Shown here piece after piece: positions 12,377-23,214 of a stretch of DNA of 25,627 bases (its first letter is position 1; every line of letters begins with the position of its first letter). Location of the stretch: positions 1-25,627 of the forward strand of contig CAJNOQ010002218.1 of NCBI GenBank assembly GCA_905250885.1. Direction: 5' to 3'. Made by a program: the position numbers and the translations under genes. Source of the DNA: Didymodactylos carnosus (lineage: Eukaryota; Rotifera; Eurotatoria; Philodinida; Philodinidae). The notes under the pieces were generated by a model. It saw only the letters and a list, made by a program, of their open reading frames with translations. It did not search any database and was not told where the DNA came from.

Positions 12377-15300
12377 GTGAGTAGATTTGTTTACTATATA
12401 CGTTTATATAATTACTTCAATAGTTTGTCTATCTTTTAGGCTATCCGGTTTGTCTGAAACAGTTTATCCACAACCATATTTATTAGCTGCTGCTACTGAT
12501 CATTCACTATATTCGTCTTTACAAGTAAAAACGAGAAAAATTAAAAAAAATAGAAGATAGATTTTTTTCTAAAAAATTTTCTATTTATTTTAATAGGGCA
12601 CAATGGATGGAAGTGCTGATCCATGGCGAAATATAAATTGTGGTGGACATTATAATCCCTATTCGTATGATCATGCAGCATTAGCTGGTTATCCATATGG
12701 ACCAGGGTAAGTTTGAATTTTATTGTATATACTCGTGCAATCTATTAACATAAGTCTTCTTCTTTCTCTCTATCCGTTCTGTAAATGTTTCATTAAAAGA
12801 TTAGAAACAATCTTTCTCTAACTGATTGTTATTGTTATCATTGTGATGAGTTGAGTAGTCAAGTTAACTTTGTTTTTATAAAAGATAGAGAATTTTAACA
12901 ACCATTCACTAATGGATCGTATACGTATAGTACAATTAAGAGGATTCTGTTCAATTGCTTGCTCTGTTTTCTATTTAATAAAGAAAGTAGATAAATACTT
13001 AATTTATACGAAAAATAGTAAAACTATGAGTGAAAAAAAAAACATCTCATATTTAAAGGTTTTACTCAAATTTTTATTCGAAAATATAGGTGCTATTATC
13101 ACTGTTGAGATCGGAATAGAGGAGTATAAATGATACTTTATCATGACTCTGAAAGACTATAATATTCTAAGCGTAAAGTGAAAAATAGTTTGGTGTATTT
13201 TTTCAATTAATTTTTCTATTCTCAATAAATAAAATTATATTCTCTGCTAACGCGGAAGTTTTTGTTTTTCTGAATCTTATTCTAAAGTTTTTCTACATTC
13301 TCTTCTGAAGTGTTTCTCTTTACATAATATTAATTGAAAAAAAAAAGTACGACATTTTAGTTAATTTTTAAGTGTACAAGGTATTATTTGTAAGAGAAAC
13401 AATTCAGCTAATCTATGAAATTGTTTCCTAAGATCACTATATTTGATAAAAAAGGCATAAATTGAATATTTTTATTCTCATCTCACAATTATCATGGCTT
13501 CACGATTTTACTGGTCATTGTGAGTTTCTGCTAGAAAATAATTATTCATCTGGTTTTATAGTGAATAATGGCTAATTAAGATAAAAATTTCATATAATGA
13601 ACAATGTAATGACAACATCTAATTAGATGTATTTTATCAATAAAAAACAAAACAAAAAGACATTATTTTTCTATCGATATATCAATATCTTTCCCTTTTT
13701 TTTTTTATTTTATTCTTCTCTTCTTCAAATTTGTTAAACATGCACCATTGGCTTTTATTGAAACATGTAAAGCAAATTTTTGATTGGTTGATCAAAAAAA
13801 ACAGACATAGACACGAACAAGTAATATGAGTCTACCGTTGGGGATATCTTTTTCTCTCTCACTTGTCTATCTATGATGTACAGATGTGTGATAGATATCT
13901 TTCTTTTATTTCTTCAACTTTTTTTTCTTTTTTTAGGTAAACTATCTTCTTCTTTTTGTGCAGATGTTATAATCTCTCGAGTCATATCGTAAACATGACT
14001 AGATGATCAAACAGAAGTAGTACTAGTAGTAGTAGTAGTAGTAGTTGTATCCACTACTCTTGAGATGTGCATAGAAAAAAAAATGAAACGAGTATATATA
14101 TATATATATATCTATCTCTTTATCAATCATCATCGAGAAAATGCCATGCAATTAGAAAGAAAGACGATGATAATGATCAGAAACATAAGATTATTGATAT
14201 TGTCATATTTATTATTATTAGTATGTGCTTGATTGACAGTTCGAGTTCGAGTTTGAGTTTAGGTTATATTATTCTCATTCACATCCGTTTTTATTTTACT
14301 CACAAGGGAAAATATGCAAGTGCATACAGATTGCACAGGAAATGACACTTATTAGAACACATTGAAAAGCAATTTTACAGAAGAAAAAAAAAAAAAAAAA
14401 CTGAAAATAAATAAACATATAAACGAGTATACAGTAGTCGTCATTTTGTATGAAATGTAACAGGAATAAAAATATATAGTTGTTCCGTTATGTTTGTGCC
14501 ATGTCAGAGAATTTTGTTGTTTGATTTATTACATGTGTTATGCAAATTATCGGCAATGAAGTTAGATCTAATAGACTATAAGAATGAACTAACTATTGTA
14601 GGATGAATGATGTATACATCTTACTTAATTTCAATTGTAAATGTCTATCATTTGTTCAAATAGTTCATCTCAATTTCAAGACAATTTAATATAGAAATGA
14701 TCGTGAAATTATTCTTCATTTTATATCTAAATTTATATGATAGTTGTCCTCTGATATAATAAAAAACAATAACATACTCTTCTTTCCTTACATTCTGACA
14801 TGAAATACAATATTTACTCTAAACTTTTTATTACTATAAAATTGGACATTGTTTTTAAGAGTCAAAAACAGACAATTGAATTCACAGTTAAAGATGTTCG
14901 TATTTCTAATTAGAGTTAATTGAAAGTAAATATAATTTCGAAAACTGTTAGCGATTGTATAATATGATTTTTGCCCACTAGAAAGAATAGCAATTCGCAT
15001 TAAAATCTTCAATTTATAAGAAAATAATTTTAAGAATTCTAGTAGATTTCTATTAGTGACAATTTGTTGGACTATAAGAGATTGCGAATTATATGAAAGA
15101 TCACTTTGTAGTGCAGATTATTTTAAAATTTGATTTGGTCAAGTATATTACGCTATTTTTATCGTTATTTGTCAATTAGGGAAGAAATTTGTTAATATCT
15201 ACACGAATCTTATTTATATCATTTAATTTTAATGTGCATTAATGCCAAAAAAATTTCTCTTTTTTTTTCTTCGTCTTCTTCTTCTCAAGTGCACTTAATC

Positions 15301-17998
15301 ATAAAAAACACTTTTTATTACTTTACTCTACAAAAAAACTGGTAGAAAATGACGCCATTTTAACACAAAAACTCCCCTCAAGCATTTTAAGCTATTAAAA
15401 TTATTGATTTCCTTGAAATATATTAATTTAGTCTCTTTTTTTCTGTTGTCTCTACACATGTATTGCTCATATCATTTTAGCATATCCGCCGTTAATGATA
15501 TTCAATACATAGTAGTTTTTTTTTTTCTATATAAATGCCACATATCATTGTATCATAAACGATGCATGCATAATAAACATCAATAGTAGTAGAACTTGAG
15601 ATCAGAAGATCGTGCTTAAAGGCAAAATATAATGTAAAATTATCTGTTTTCAAATTATATACACACACACACACACACATTATATTTACATTTTTTTTTC
15701 GACAGACCGAAACGAATATGATCTGACTCTTTTTCTCTCTATTGTAGATATTCACCAATGGATTTAGCTGGTAGACGTAAAAATGCTACAAGAGAAACAA
15801 CAGCTACTCTAAAAGCTTGGTTATATGAACATCGAAAAAATCCTTATCCAACAAAAGGTGAAAAAATTATGTTAGCCATTGTAACAAAAATGACATTGAC
15901 TCAAGTTTCAACATGGTTTGCAAATGCAAGAAGAAGGTTAAAAAAAGAAAATAAAATGACATGGTCACCGAGAAATAGGTAAAAAAAGATATTTTAAATT
16001 GATTGTCATTTGATACTAATGTTAGTATTAGTTTCCTTCTAAAATAAATTCAAGGTACTATTTGATGTTAGTTTCTATTGATATAATTTCATACAGAATT
16101 CAAATATTCTAGAATGACAACGAGTACTATTTATTCTTACATTTAGGCATTTTTAAAAATAGATTAAAAGTTGAATGTCAATGAAAAGATGTTTAAAAGT
16201 TGTATCTATTGATTTCGTTTTTTTTTTTTAGAACGAACGATGATGGAGATCAATCCAGTGATGATGATGACGATTCGGACGCTATATCATCAAGAACAGC
16301 GATAAACGGAAATGTACATAGCAAAGCTCATGATTCTGGTCAGTAAAAACTGAATTTTTTTGCCAAATTTTAATATAGAGTTCTGCCAGTTACAAATTTT
16401 TTGACAAACAATAATTTAACCTATAAGTTTAACCTAATCAAATCTGTACAATATTTTGTTAAACGAGCCAACCAATTCAAATATAAATCACATTTTCCTA
16501 AAATGACTTATTTAACAAAAGATTGTCTCCTGTTATTAGTTCAGTTTTATAAATTTAAATTAGAGAATATCCGTCAACATTTTATTAGAGAGATATCTTA
16601 AGCAACGAAAGAAGAAGTAAAAAATAAACGTAGCATTATGTCTGTGTCTATGGCCAATAAAATCATAGTGTATGGCTGTTGAGTATGTCAGTGTCGTTCA
16701 AAAAATCGTTTTCATATTTCGAATAAAAATAGGTTACTGACAGCGTAACCGATAATCTAACCCACAAGAATCATAAATAAAAATAGGTTGAGTTAGAATT
16801 TAATCTGCAGGACTCTGATTTAATAGTCCAATAATTTGTCTAGAGTATATTTAAGCCTAATCTTTTTTTCAAATAAATAATGCTTGTCTAATTGAGTTAG
16901 AAATTGTTACTGAAATAAAATGTTGAAATCAGAGGCATTTTTTTTGAATAGTTAAAAACAGGATAAGCAATACCCAATTCGAGTAGACGTATGTTTATTG
17001 TTCTCATTAGAAGTCACTTAAAATTCTCCTCTCCTTGAAAGAAATTCAGGTGAGATTGTATTCATAGAATTCTATTCAATCGTCTTTTTCTTTCTGTTTG
17101 AGCAAGTTCTTTATTTATCAAAACGGAAATGCTTAGAAAAAAAAAATTTATTCGTATTGCACGTGTCAATTTTAATTGACCAGGATTATTATTATCATTT
17201 TCTTTATTTCCTTTTTCTTTTTTCTGTTATATAGGAGATCTATCTGATATAAGTGCAAATACAACATTAGACGAAATTCAGCATGAAAAATCGGCAAATT
17301 TGGTAAATCAAGAATTTTTATTATTAAAACATCATCAACAACAACAACAATTATTATTTCATCATCACCATCATTCAACGACAAAAGACACGAGTAGAGA
17401 TGATAATAATAATACGACTGCAACTCCGATATCTCCAAATAAACAACAAAAAACAGATGAACTAAATAATGAAACCGGTACAACAACTAAACCTAAACTT
17501 TGGTCATTGGCTGATATGGCTAATGATTCAAAATCTTCAAAAACGACACTACCACCACAAACTCGTTCATCACCAGCTACAACAGCTGCCTTTGCACATT
17601 GGGCAGCACAAGCTGATCAAGCATCGAGGTATGCACTAGCAGCCGCTGCCCAATATTCTCGACAACCACATCCTCATCATCCAATGTGGTATCCAGATTT
17701 ACGTCAGACATCGTCAACAATAGCGCGACCAACATTAATTCATAGTCAACCACCAATATTACCACCAATAGTCAAAGATGGATCAACAAAATTATACAAA
17801 CCATCCTCTTCAGCTTCATCATCATCTGTTTCTTCATCTTATTCAAGTAATTAAGTTTTGATTACATGTTGGTCTTTATACGTGTTTGCTATTTGATGTC
17901 TAAAAATTATTAATTTTCCTGAATTTCTAGTGATAGGTCCTAGTCATTTTGCATTTTTGATTGGTTATTATTTTCTTCCTTTATATTTTTTGATGAAA

Positions 17999-18042
<44 letters not shown>

Positions 18043-20014
18043 ATTCACTCATCATGCAATGTCATTTTATTTGTTCAAACAGCGAGTGAATAGTTTATTT
18101 TATGTGACATGTTGATATAGACATCAAACGTCTTCTATAGATATCATGATAGCTGTCCCAAATGAATTTTTTACTAATCATAATTGGTTTGGCTTCTTTT
18201 CATATACTCTAAAAAAAAAAGAAAAAAGAAATTTTTTTTTCTTTCTTTTCTACTGTGATGACTATAAATTATTTATGAATATACCTGACAGAGAACAGAC
18301 ACACACACACAAACTACTTCACAGTTGTTTGTTTTCTTCCAGTAACTTTAACATATACACTGCTCCTAAAAGAAAAAAAGGCAATTAGCGTGAAATAGAA
18401 TGATTTATGCATCATTGAATACGTTAGTAGCGTGAGATATATATACGATATATACATGAACTAGTAAATCTATACTATTAATACTATAAAATATGAGTGG
18501 AAGAACGGAAATTAACATTAAACTAACAAAGAAGAGAAAGAGAGAAAGAGACTGAGAGGACAGCATTTCGAATATTTTCATATTAATATTAGATCACATC
18601 TAAGAATCAAAAATAATTGTACTATGCCACTCAACAAATTTGGTTAAGAACTATTAAGATGTGATATAAAATTTAGTCTAAAAAAGACTTGATGTGTATT
18701 TTCTTTTGTTTGATTTGCACGTAAATTACCTTTCTTAGAAGTATTAAAATATATCTTTAATGAAAAATATTACGGATACAAAATGAGAGAGATCTATAGA
18801 CGAGTTAAAGTTGTAACTAGCAAAAAGTATAAACAAGATAAAACTAAAGAAAAATGGATATTAGTTTGTTAGAAAACAAACACGCAATTCATCAAGGATG
18901 GACCAGAATTACTGAAACGAATTGATTGTATAGGATGTTGTAAGAAGTTTTATTTTATATAGAAAAGTACAGCAAAAATTCGTCTTTAAAACGCGTATTT
19001 ACTTGGCTTTCTAGCTCTAGTAGTAAGAAACTTCTTACAATAACATTCTATACAATCAAAATAGTGGTTTATCAATTCGTTTCAGTCATTCTGGTCTAAC
19101 CTTTGTGGATTATCGGGTCATCAGAGTCATCTCATTCTGACAGCATGCCCCATAACTTGTATTGATGAGATAAAGAAAGAGTATCAGTTGATTTAGACGA
19201 ATTTCTGATCTATTTTAATCATGAGTCTGTGAAAAAGATAATAGAATACTAACAATATCCTTTTAGTCATCTTAATTCGTGTAGAATAGAGTAGTACATT
19301 TTTGTGAACTTTATTGTTTTATTATATCAATTGTCTATTATTATTAATTCGATCAGAAAACGATTGTTTTTGTTAACTATTCTGTACTTATGTGTTGTTT
19401 TCTATTTATTCAAATAAGCTTTTGTATATTGAACGTTAGTTATTGACTTATGTATTACTCTTCGAAAAGAGGGAAGACAGGATTAAAGAGTTAAACTTAT
19501 TCTATTCATCTGACAAAATATAATTTGATATAGACTTTACGTGATGAGACAAGAGAAAAGATTTACCGCTCAAACAAAAAATGAAAACATTTCACTTGAA
19601 TGATAGATACATTGAAAGACGTAATGAGAGGAAATACATAGAATGAAAACAAGTATATCATTGTAAATGATAAAAAATAAAATAAAAATGAACTGTCCTA
19701 TGATGATGTTGATATGCTAATATATAATGAAGTTAAATATCAAAATTCTCAAAGAAAATAATTGTATTTTACCGCTCGATTTTTTTTATTTCTTTTTCTT
19801 AAAAATATTTATGAATTATTTATCATTGTGATTTCTCTATTATTTCTTTTTAGACGAATCTCCCACATCTACAACCGACGATAATAAAACTGAAAATTCA
19901 CCGCAATCTTCATCATCCACTATGGCACTTTTACTACCACCATCAACATCTTCACATCAACAATTACCACAAGGACCGGGCGCATTTAAACCATTGAAAA
20001 AAGAAAAAACCTGA
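12375..20014 (+). CDS. irx: Iroquois-class (Irx) TALE homeobox transcription factor, seven-part spliced CDS
   Basis: The reconstructed join is 12375-12376, 12440-12524, 12597-12706, 15748-15978, 16232-16338, 17235-17846 and 19854-20014, giving 435 residues with every junction GT-AG and in phase. Seen in the protein: Tyr/Ala-rich N-terminus (1-66), homeodomain at about 72-134 with the TALE three-residue extension (PYP) and recognition helix WFANARRR, acidic tract (about 146-159), Gln/His runs (211-225), motif [11 protein letters not shown] (264-274), Ser-rich run (about 367-382) and a basic C-terminus. Known for the family: Iroquois proteins are nuclear DNA-binding regulators of patterning, marked by alanine at homeodomain position 50 and a KPKxWSLAxxA motif after the homeodomain. 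Both are present. The homeodomain departs from the usual Irx sequence at only a few positions, such as Tyr in [14 protein letters not shown] where Asn or Gln is common. Length fits the family. Which Irx paralogue it is cannot be decided. Class assignment is very secure; the first coding bases are less so. Confidence 0.95.
12440..12524 (+). CDS. irx: irx coding exon 2 (N-terminus, residues 1-29)
   Basis: Preceded by TATCTTTTAG and followed by the donor GTAAAA. The first base completes the split start codon and 28 codons follow ([18 protein letters not shown] ...), ending in phase 0 at a Gln. The [10 protein letters not shown] segment resembles the Tyr/Pro/Ala-rich N-termini usual in Irx proteins. 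The flanking introns are only 63 bp (12377-12439) and 72 bp (12525-12596). Confidence 0.7.
12597..12706 (+). CDS. irx: irx coding exon 3 (residues 30-66, pre-homeodomain)
   Basis: Bounded by the acceptor TTTTAATAG and a consensus donor GTAAGT at 12707. It encodes 36 full codons beginning [10 protein letters not shown] and ending G-Y-P-Y-G-P, plus two bases (GG) of a Gly codon finished by the homeodomain exon (phase 2). Tyr-, Gly- and Pro-rich sequence of this kind normally lies just before the Irx homeodomain. The Met at 12603-12605 is a possible alternative start. Confidence 0.85.
14015..14045. repeat. (AGT)n microsatellite in the large irx intron
   Basis: Roughly ten AGT units with one ACT interruption. 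Confidence 0.85.
14092..14111. repeat. (TA)n microsatellite in the large irx intron
   Basis: About ten uninterrupted TA units. Confidence 0.85.
15660..15679. repeat. (AC)n microsatellite upstream of the homeodomain exon
   Basis: Ten AC units, about 70 bases before the acceptor of the homeodomain exon. Confidence 0.9.
15748..15978 (+). CDS. irx: irx coding exon 4: complete Iroquois homeodomain (residues 66-143)
   Basis: Acceptor CTATTGTAG, donor GTAAAA at 15979. The exon reads Y-S-P-M-D-L-A-G, then [10 protein letters not shown], the TALE loop extension [10 protein letters not shown], helix 3 with [13 protein letters not shown], then [14 protein letters not shown]. The whole 63-residue homeodomain (about 15764-15952) sits in this one exon. 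The Ala-Asn pair of WFAN corresponds to homeodomain positions 50 and 51; Ala at 50 is diagnostic of the Iroquois class, and Asn51 and the following arginines are the DNA-contacting residues. Start phase 2 and end phase 2 agree with the neighbouring exons. Confidence 0.97.
15979..16231 (+). other. Intron (253 bp) after the homeodomain exon
   Basis: GTAAAA donor and poly-T acceptor. The body is AT-rich with no notable structure. It splits an Arg codon (phase 2). Confidence 0.88.
16232..16338 (+). CDS. irx: irx coding exon 5 (residues 143-179, acidic region)
   Basis: The acceptor is a long T tract ending TTTAG; the donor is GTCAGT at 16339. The first base completes an Arg codon (AG|A). The exon encodes T-N-D-D-G-D-Q-S-S followed by DDDDDSD, then [19 protein letters not shown] and one base of a Gly codon (phase 1). 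An acidic stretch straight after the homeodomain is typical of Irx proteins and has been proposed to act in transcriptional regulation. Read without splicing, the frame stops within three codons (GGT CAG TAA), which supports the donor. Confidence 0.88.
16339..17234 (+). other. Intron (896 bp) between the acidic exon and exon 6
   Basis: GTCAGT donor, TATATAG acceptor. A 66-codon open frame at 16401-16601 has AT-driven composition and no recognisable family. Two copies of AAAAATAGGTT occur about 50 bases apart (near 16727 and 16779). Nothing else stands out. Confidence 0.85.
17235..17846 (+). CDS. irx: irx coding exon 6 (residues 179-383): Gln/His runs, Irx motif, Ser-rich tail
   Basis: Acceptor TTATATAG, donor GTAATT at 17847. 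The exon begins [14 protein letters not shown], an LDE-type segment often found in Irx proteins after the acidic tract. Next come [15 protein letters not shown] (211-225), an Asn/Thr/Ser-rich stretch, and [11 protein letters not shown] (264-274), which matches the conserved Irx KPKIWSLAEIA motif and looks like an EH1-type co-repressor docking motif (inference). An Ala-rich block ([20 protein letters not shown]), a His/Pro-rich segment and a serine run follow. Reading past the donor gives only Ser-Asn before TAA at 17852-17854. Confidence 0.92.
18003..18042. repeat. (TC)n microsatellite in the last irx intron
   Basis: About 20 TC units with one TTT interruption near 18033. Confidence 0.9.
18890..19109. 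repeat. Foldback / MITE-like inverted repeat within the last irx intron
   Basis: The left arm (about 18890-18950) reads CCAGAATTACTGAAACGAAT, then GATTGTATAGGATG and GTAAGAAGTTT. The right arm (about 19028-19109) carries the reverse complement: AAACTTCTTAC, ATTCTATACAATC, AATTCGTTTCAGTCATTCTGG. The arms match closely except for an extra block of about 16 bases in the right arm (AAAATAGTGGTTT region, 19058-19070). The central spacer is about 77 bases and non-coding. No open frame or transposase is present. Probably a non-autonomous hairpin element. Confidence 0.75.
19854..20014 (+). CDS. irx: irx terminal coding exon 7 (residues 383-435 and stop)
   Basis: A strong pyrimidine tract ending TTTCTTTTTAG (AG at 19852-19853) precedes it. 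The first two bases complete an Asn codon (A|AC). The 52 codons that follow are Ser/Thr/Pro/Gln-rich, with a short M-A-L-L-L-P-P hydrophobic patch, and end [11 protein letters not shown] before TGA at 20012-20014. The open frame fits the phase of the upstream exon exactly and its composition continues exon 6. I recognise no named domain. The assignment rests on splice signals, phase and composition, so it is a little less certain than the homeodomain exon. Confidence 0.82.
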
Positions 20015-20184
20015 AACAAATTGTACATCTTCGACTACTATAGCTTCTCTCCATCGTTTTCTTTTGTCAGATACTGAGATCAGTACAAAATGCGTGTATG
20101 TGTGTATGTTTGGACGTTTCGGACCATTCCAATACTCATTTTTATTTTTACTCGAAAAAAAACAAAAAAACTAAAAACAATTAA

Positions 20185-20190
20185 AATAAA
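20185..20190 (+). terminator. Candidate polyadenylation signal AATAAA for irx
   Basis: The hexamer lies about 170 bases after the TGA, and T- and GT-rich DNA (20265-20380) follows downstream. Other A/T-rich hexamers occur further on (AATAAA-like near 20480), so the actual 3' end is uncertain. Confidence 0.45.
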
Positions 20191-21643
20191 CTGACTATAT
20201 TCAATCTCACTAAATATCTGATGAATTCTGATTTGGCCGGTTTTAACAGTGAAAAGCATTTCTTCTCTTCTTTCTTTTTTTGTGTGGTGCGTGTGTTTGT
20301 TTTTTTTTTCTTTTTCTTGTTCTTTCTTTTTTTTTTCTTGTTCTTTATGTGTGCATTTGTGTGCGTGTGTCTCTCTTTCTCTTTTGTGAATATAAAATAT
20401 ATACCAATTATATTTCTTTTGCTGTTTTTCTTTTTTTTTCTCACGCCTTTATATATTTGTGGACAATCAAATATGAAAAATAATAAAATATTGAAAAGAA
20501 ATATTAGTGAATTTGTAATATTTTACAATCTATATCTATATTTTGATACAATTACATAATATAATAATTCACGTTTAGATAAATCCATAGTTATTCGTCA
20601 TAATTGGCATTTATTTTTTCCTAAATTTTTCATCATGTTTTCTACTATTGACAAAGAAAAATTAGAAAATAATATAAAATAAAATCATGCAGTAAGTTTA
20701 ACAGTATGCAATATTAAAAACTTTTTTGTTTTTTCGTTTTGCTGAAATAGAGAGTATTTTATTGAAAATAGATAAACGTTTTTTTGTTTTTTTTGTCGAA
20801 ATTGATAAGTTATGCGTAGACATTTTTTCTTAAATATAACTGTTTACGATATTCATATGTACAAGAGAGATTTTGTCAATATTTTCTCATTTTGAAGATC
20901 ATTTCTTGACGACAGAGATACAGTATAAGTCTGTATCTGACAATAACAAAAAAATATTTGCAAATAGTGATGTTCATGATAAGTTTCTTTATACAAAACT
21001 TAAATTTACAAGAAAGATGAATTGATATACAGTTCATCTTATTCATACAACAATTGTAAATAGGATCATTTTTTGGGTTAGAACAAAAAAATTTCTCTAT
21101 ACAAATGAAAATGGACACCATTTTATTTTTTTCGTATGTTTTGTTTTGTATTTCAAGACATCTATTTAAAATTTTTTCTCCTATTTTGATATGACATTTT
21201 GTTGATAAAAATTAACTGATGATGTATAAAAACAAAATAAATGAGTACATATAGTTTACAAATGTCTTCGTCGTCTATAAGAATATGGGCACCTGCGTGT
21301 ATTATGTCAATCAACCAAAACTAACTAATCTCGAATAATGGGAGACAAGAGAGAAGGAGAGAGAGAAAGAGAGAAAGAAAAGAGTAGAACATGACTTATC
21401 AGAAAAAGTAAATACAATGTGTATCGAAATGGGAACAAATAATCTTACACAATAGAAGACAGAAACATGTTACAATCGAAACATCATTGAAATATTTTAT
21501 ACTGAAGAAGAAAAAAAAAACAAAATGAATACTTTTTTTTGTCTGATATATATACATACTCTAATAGAAGATCTTATTAGCTAATTGACAATAATAATTC
21601 ATTTATTGACATTTTCTTCAGAAATCTATAGTATGTTTAGTAC

Positions 21644-21676
<33 letters not shown>

Positions 21677-23214
21677 CATTTTAGACATATTTTTTTCTTC
21701 ATACAGTTGTCTAACCGGTATATCGTATGTCTCTATTTTGCTAGATGAGAATTAAATTTACATATGATCATCCATAGTGTCTCAGTTATCATATGTTAGG
21801 ATTTTGTCAATGAACATCGTTATATTTTTTTTCTCTCTCTCTCTCTATGCAGCTGTTTCCTCTATAGCGTGAAATTGATTCTATCATCATTATTATCATT
21901 TAGACATGTGCCCCATCTAACAAAAAAAAAATAATATATATATATTTATTATTTTCTAGTTGTTGTTTCCGTTTTTGTAGAAGCGTTTCGCGGATACAAC
22001 AACTTGACAAGTAACGCCTACCACCTGCCTTTCTCACTCTCTATTCTTAAAACCGGCAACATTAAAAAAGATTTTGATGATGTTCAAACTATTCATATAT
22101 AAAACAGTTTAAACAAATGGATGATAATCATGACACTACATTATAGACTGATTTATTCTGACAATTGACTTACGATTTGGAATCAAATGAGGAAGGAAAT
22201 CATTGAAAAACGAAGGAGCAAGAGAGAGAGAAGAAAACACATACGTTGATGATTACTTCTCAGCACGTTAGAGAAATAATTATTATCATGTACTACTAGA
22301 ATTAATCATTAAAAAACTTAAAAGTAAAAGAGATTTACTCATTGAAATATTAAAAAACACATATCAAGTCAACTCTAACTGATTCGTTTAACAGTAGAGA
22401 GTCAACAAAAAAAATAAAAATAATTGCTTCATTTATGTAAACAGAAGAAATGTTTTGTTTTCTTTTTTCTCTCATCAATTGATAAGTTAATAGTTCTATC
22501 CTAAAAGATACCTTACAGATGTAGATGTACATTTTCTTAAGACTTTTTTTTTTCATTTTTTTTGTTTTTTATCACATATATCGATAAAAGACACAAATAT
22601 TTTCGTTTTTTTTTTTTGTTTTGCCTTCAGCTTAATGTCCTATTCATTCACTTTTTCTGTTTAACTAATCATTAGGCAAAAAGTGCATATAAGCCGATCA
22701 GACGCCTGAAAGAGTGAGAGAGCAATCACTAGTATTCAAGTGTTCATATAGTTCAAGTAAAACATAGAAGATATATATATATATATGTATATATTCTAAG
22801 CATATTGAATGAGGAAAAATAACAAATTATGAAATCTAAAAAGAGTCATGCTTTGCTACTCTTTCCTAATCTAACTCGTCAATAATCAACAGTGAACATG
22901 ATGAGAATAAGAATAAGAATATATATATATAGGGTGGGACAAACACTCACATTTATTAAAGTATTAATAAGACTAATCAGTATATAGAAATATGTATCAT
23001 TTAAAGAGAGAAAAGAGAGTCCCCAATATATTACATCATTATCCGTCAAAGTGTCACCAATTTGTTAAATATATTTCACATTTGCCTCTCTCATTAAGGA
23101 TAGTTATGTATCCGAGTTTTGTTTAAAAAAATAAAAAGGAATGAAACAATTTTACCATTGGTCAGTATCTTAAACATCTAATTGATACACAGTACATCTA
23201 CACGGCTTGTTCAG
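20191..23214. other. Downstream non-coding region
   Basis: T/GT-rich stretch at 20265-20450, GA-rich tract at 21346-21390, GT microsatellite at 21649, TC tract at 21831-21846 and TA tracts near 22770 and 22920. No gene or RNA family recognised. Confidence 0.6.
21649..21676. repeat. (GT)n microsatellite
   Basis: Fourteen uninterrupted GT units in the downstream non-coding region. Confidence 0.92.

Larger units (their letters stand above)
12707..15747 (+). other. Large intron (3041 bp) upstream of the homeodomain exon
   Basis: Starts with a perfect GTAAGT and ends TCTCTATTGTAG. It contains microsatellites (AGT at 14015-14045, TA at 14092-14111, AC at 15660-15679), poly-T tracts and several short open frames (for example 12912-13133 and 14067-14345) that are low-complexity or lack coding character. 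No exon that would keep the phase was seen. In developmental regulators a long intron of this type often holds enhancers, but no specific element could be identified by eye. Confidence 0.85.
17847..19853 (+). other. Large intron (2007 bp) before the terminal exon
   Basis: GTAATT donor, TTTTTAG acceptor. It contains a TC microsatellite at about 18003-18042, an A/T-homopolymer patch near 18211-18245 and a foldback element at 18890-19109. An in-frame TAA lies eight bases inside, so retention of this intron would shorten the protein. Confidence 0.8.

Noticed and set aside
14067..14345. 92-codon open frame in the large intron
   Set aside because: Built from TA microsatellite and AT-rich DNA (Ile/Tyr and Ser runs); does not fit the phase of the irx exons and resembles no family.
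17172..17768. Antisense open frames opposite exon 6
   Set aside because: Shadows of the Gln/His/Ser-rich coding strand; no independent coding character.
17300..17854. 184-codon open frame as a stand-alone gene
   Set aside because: Its first codon is TTG, not ATG. The frame continues upstream to the acceptor at 17234 and is exon 6 of irx, with the stop lying inside the following intron.
20181..20559. Overlapping open frames on both strands with Phe or Lys runs
   Set aside because: They arise from T/GT-rich 3'-flanking DNA; no domain and no splice or start support.
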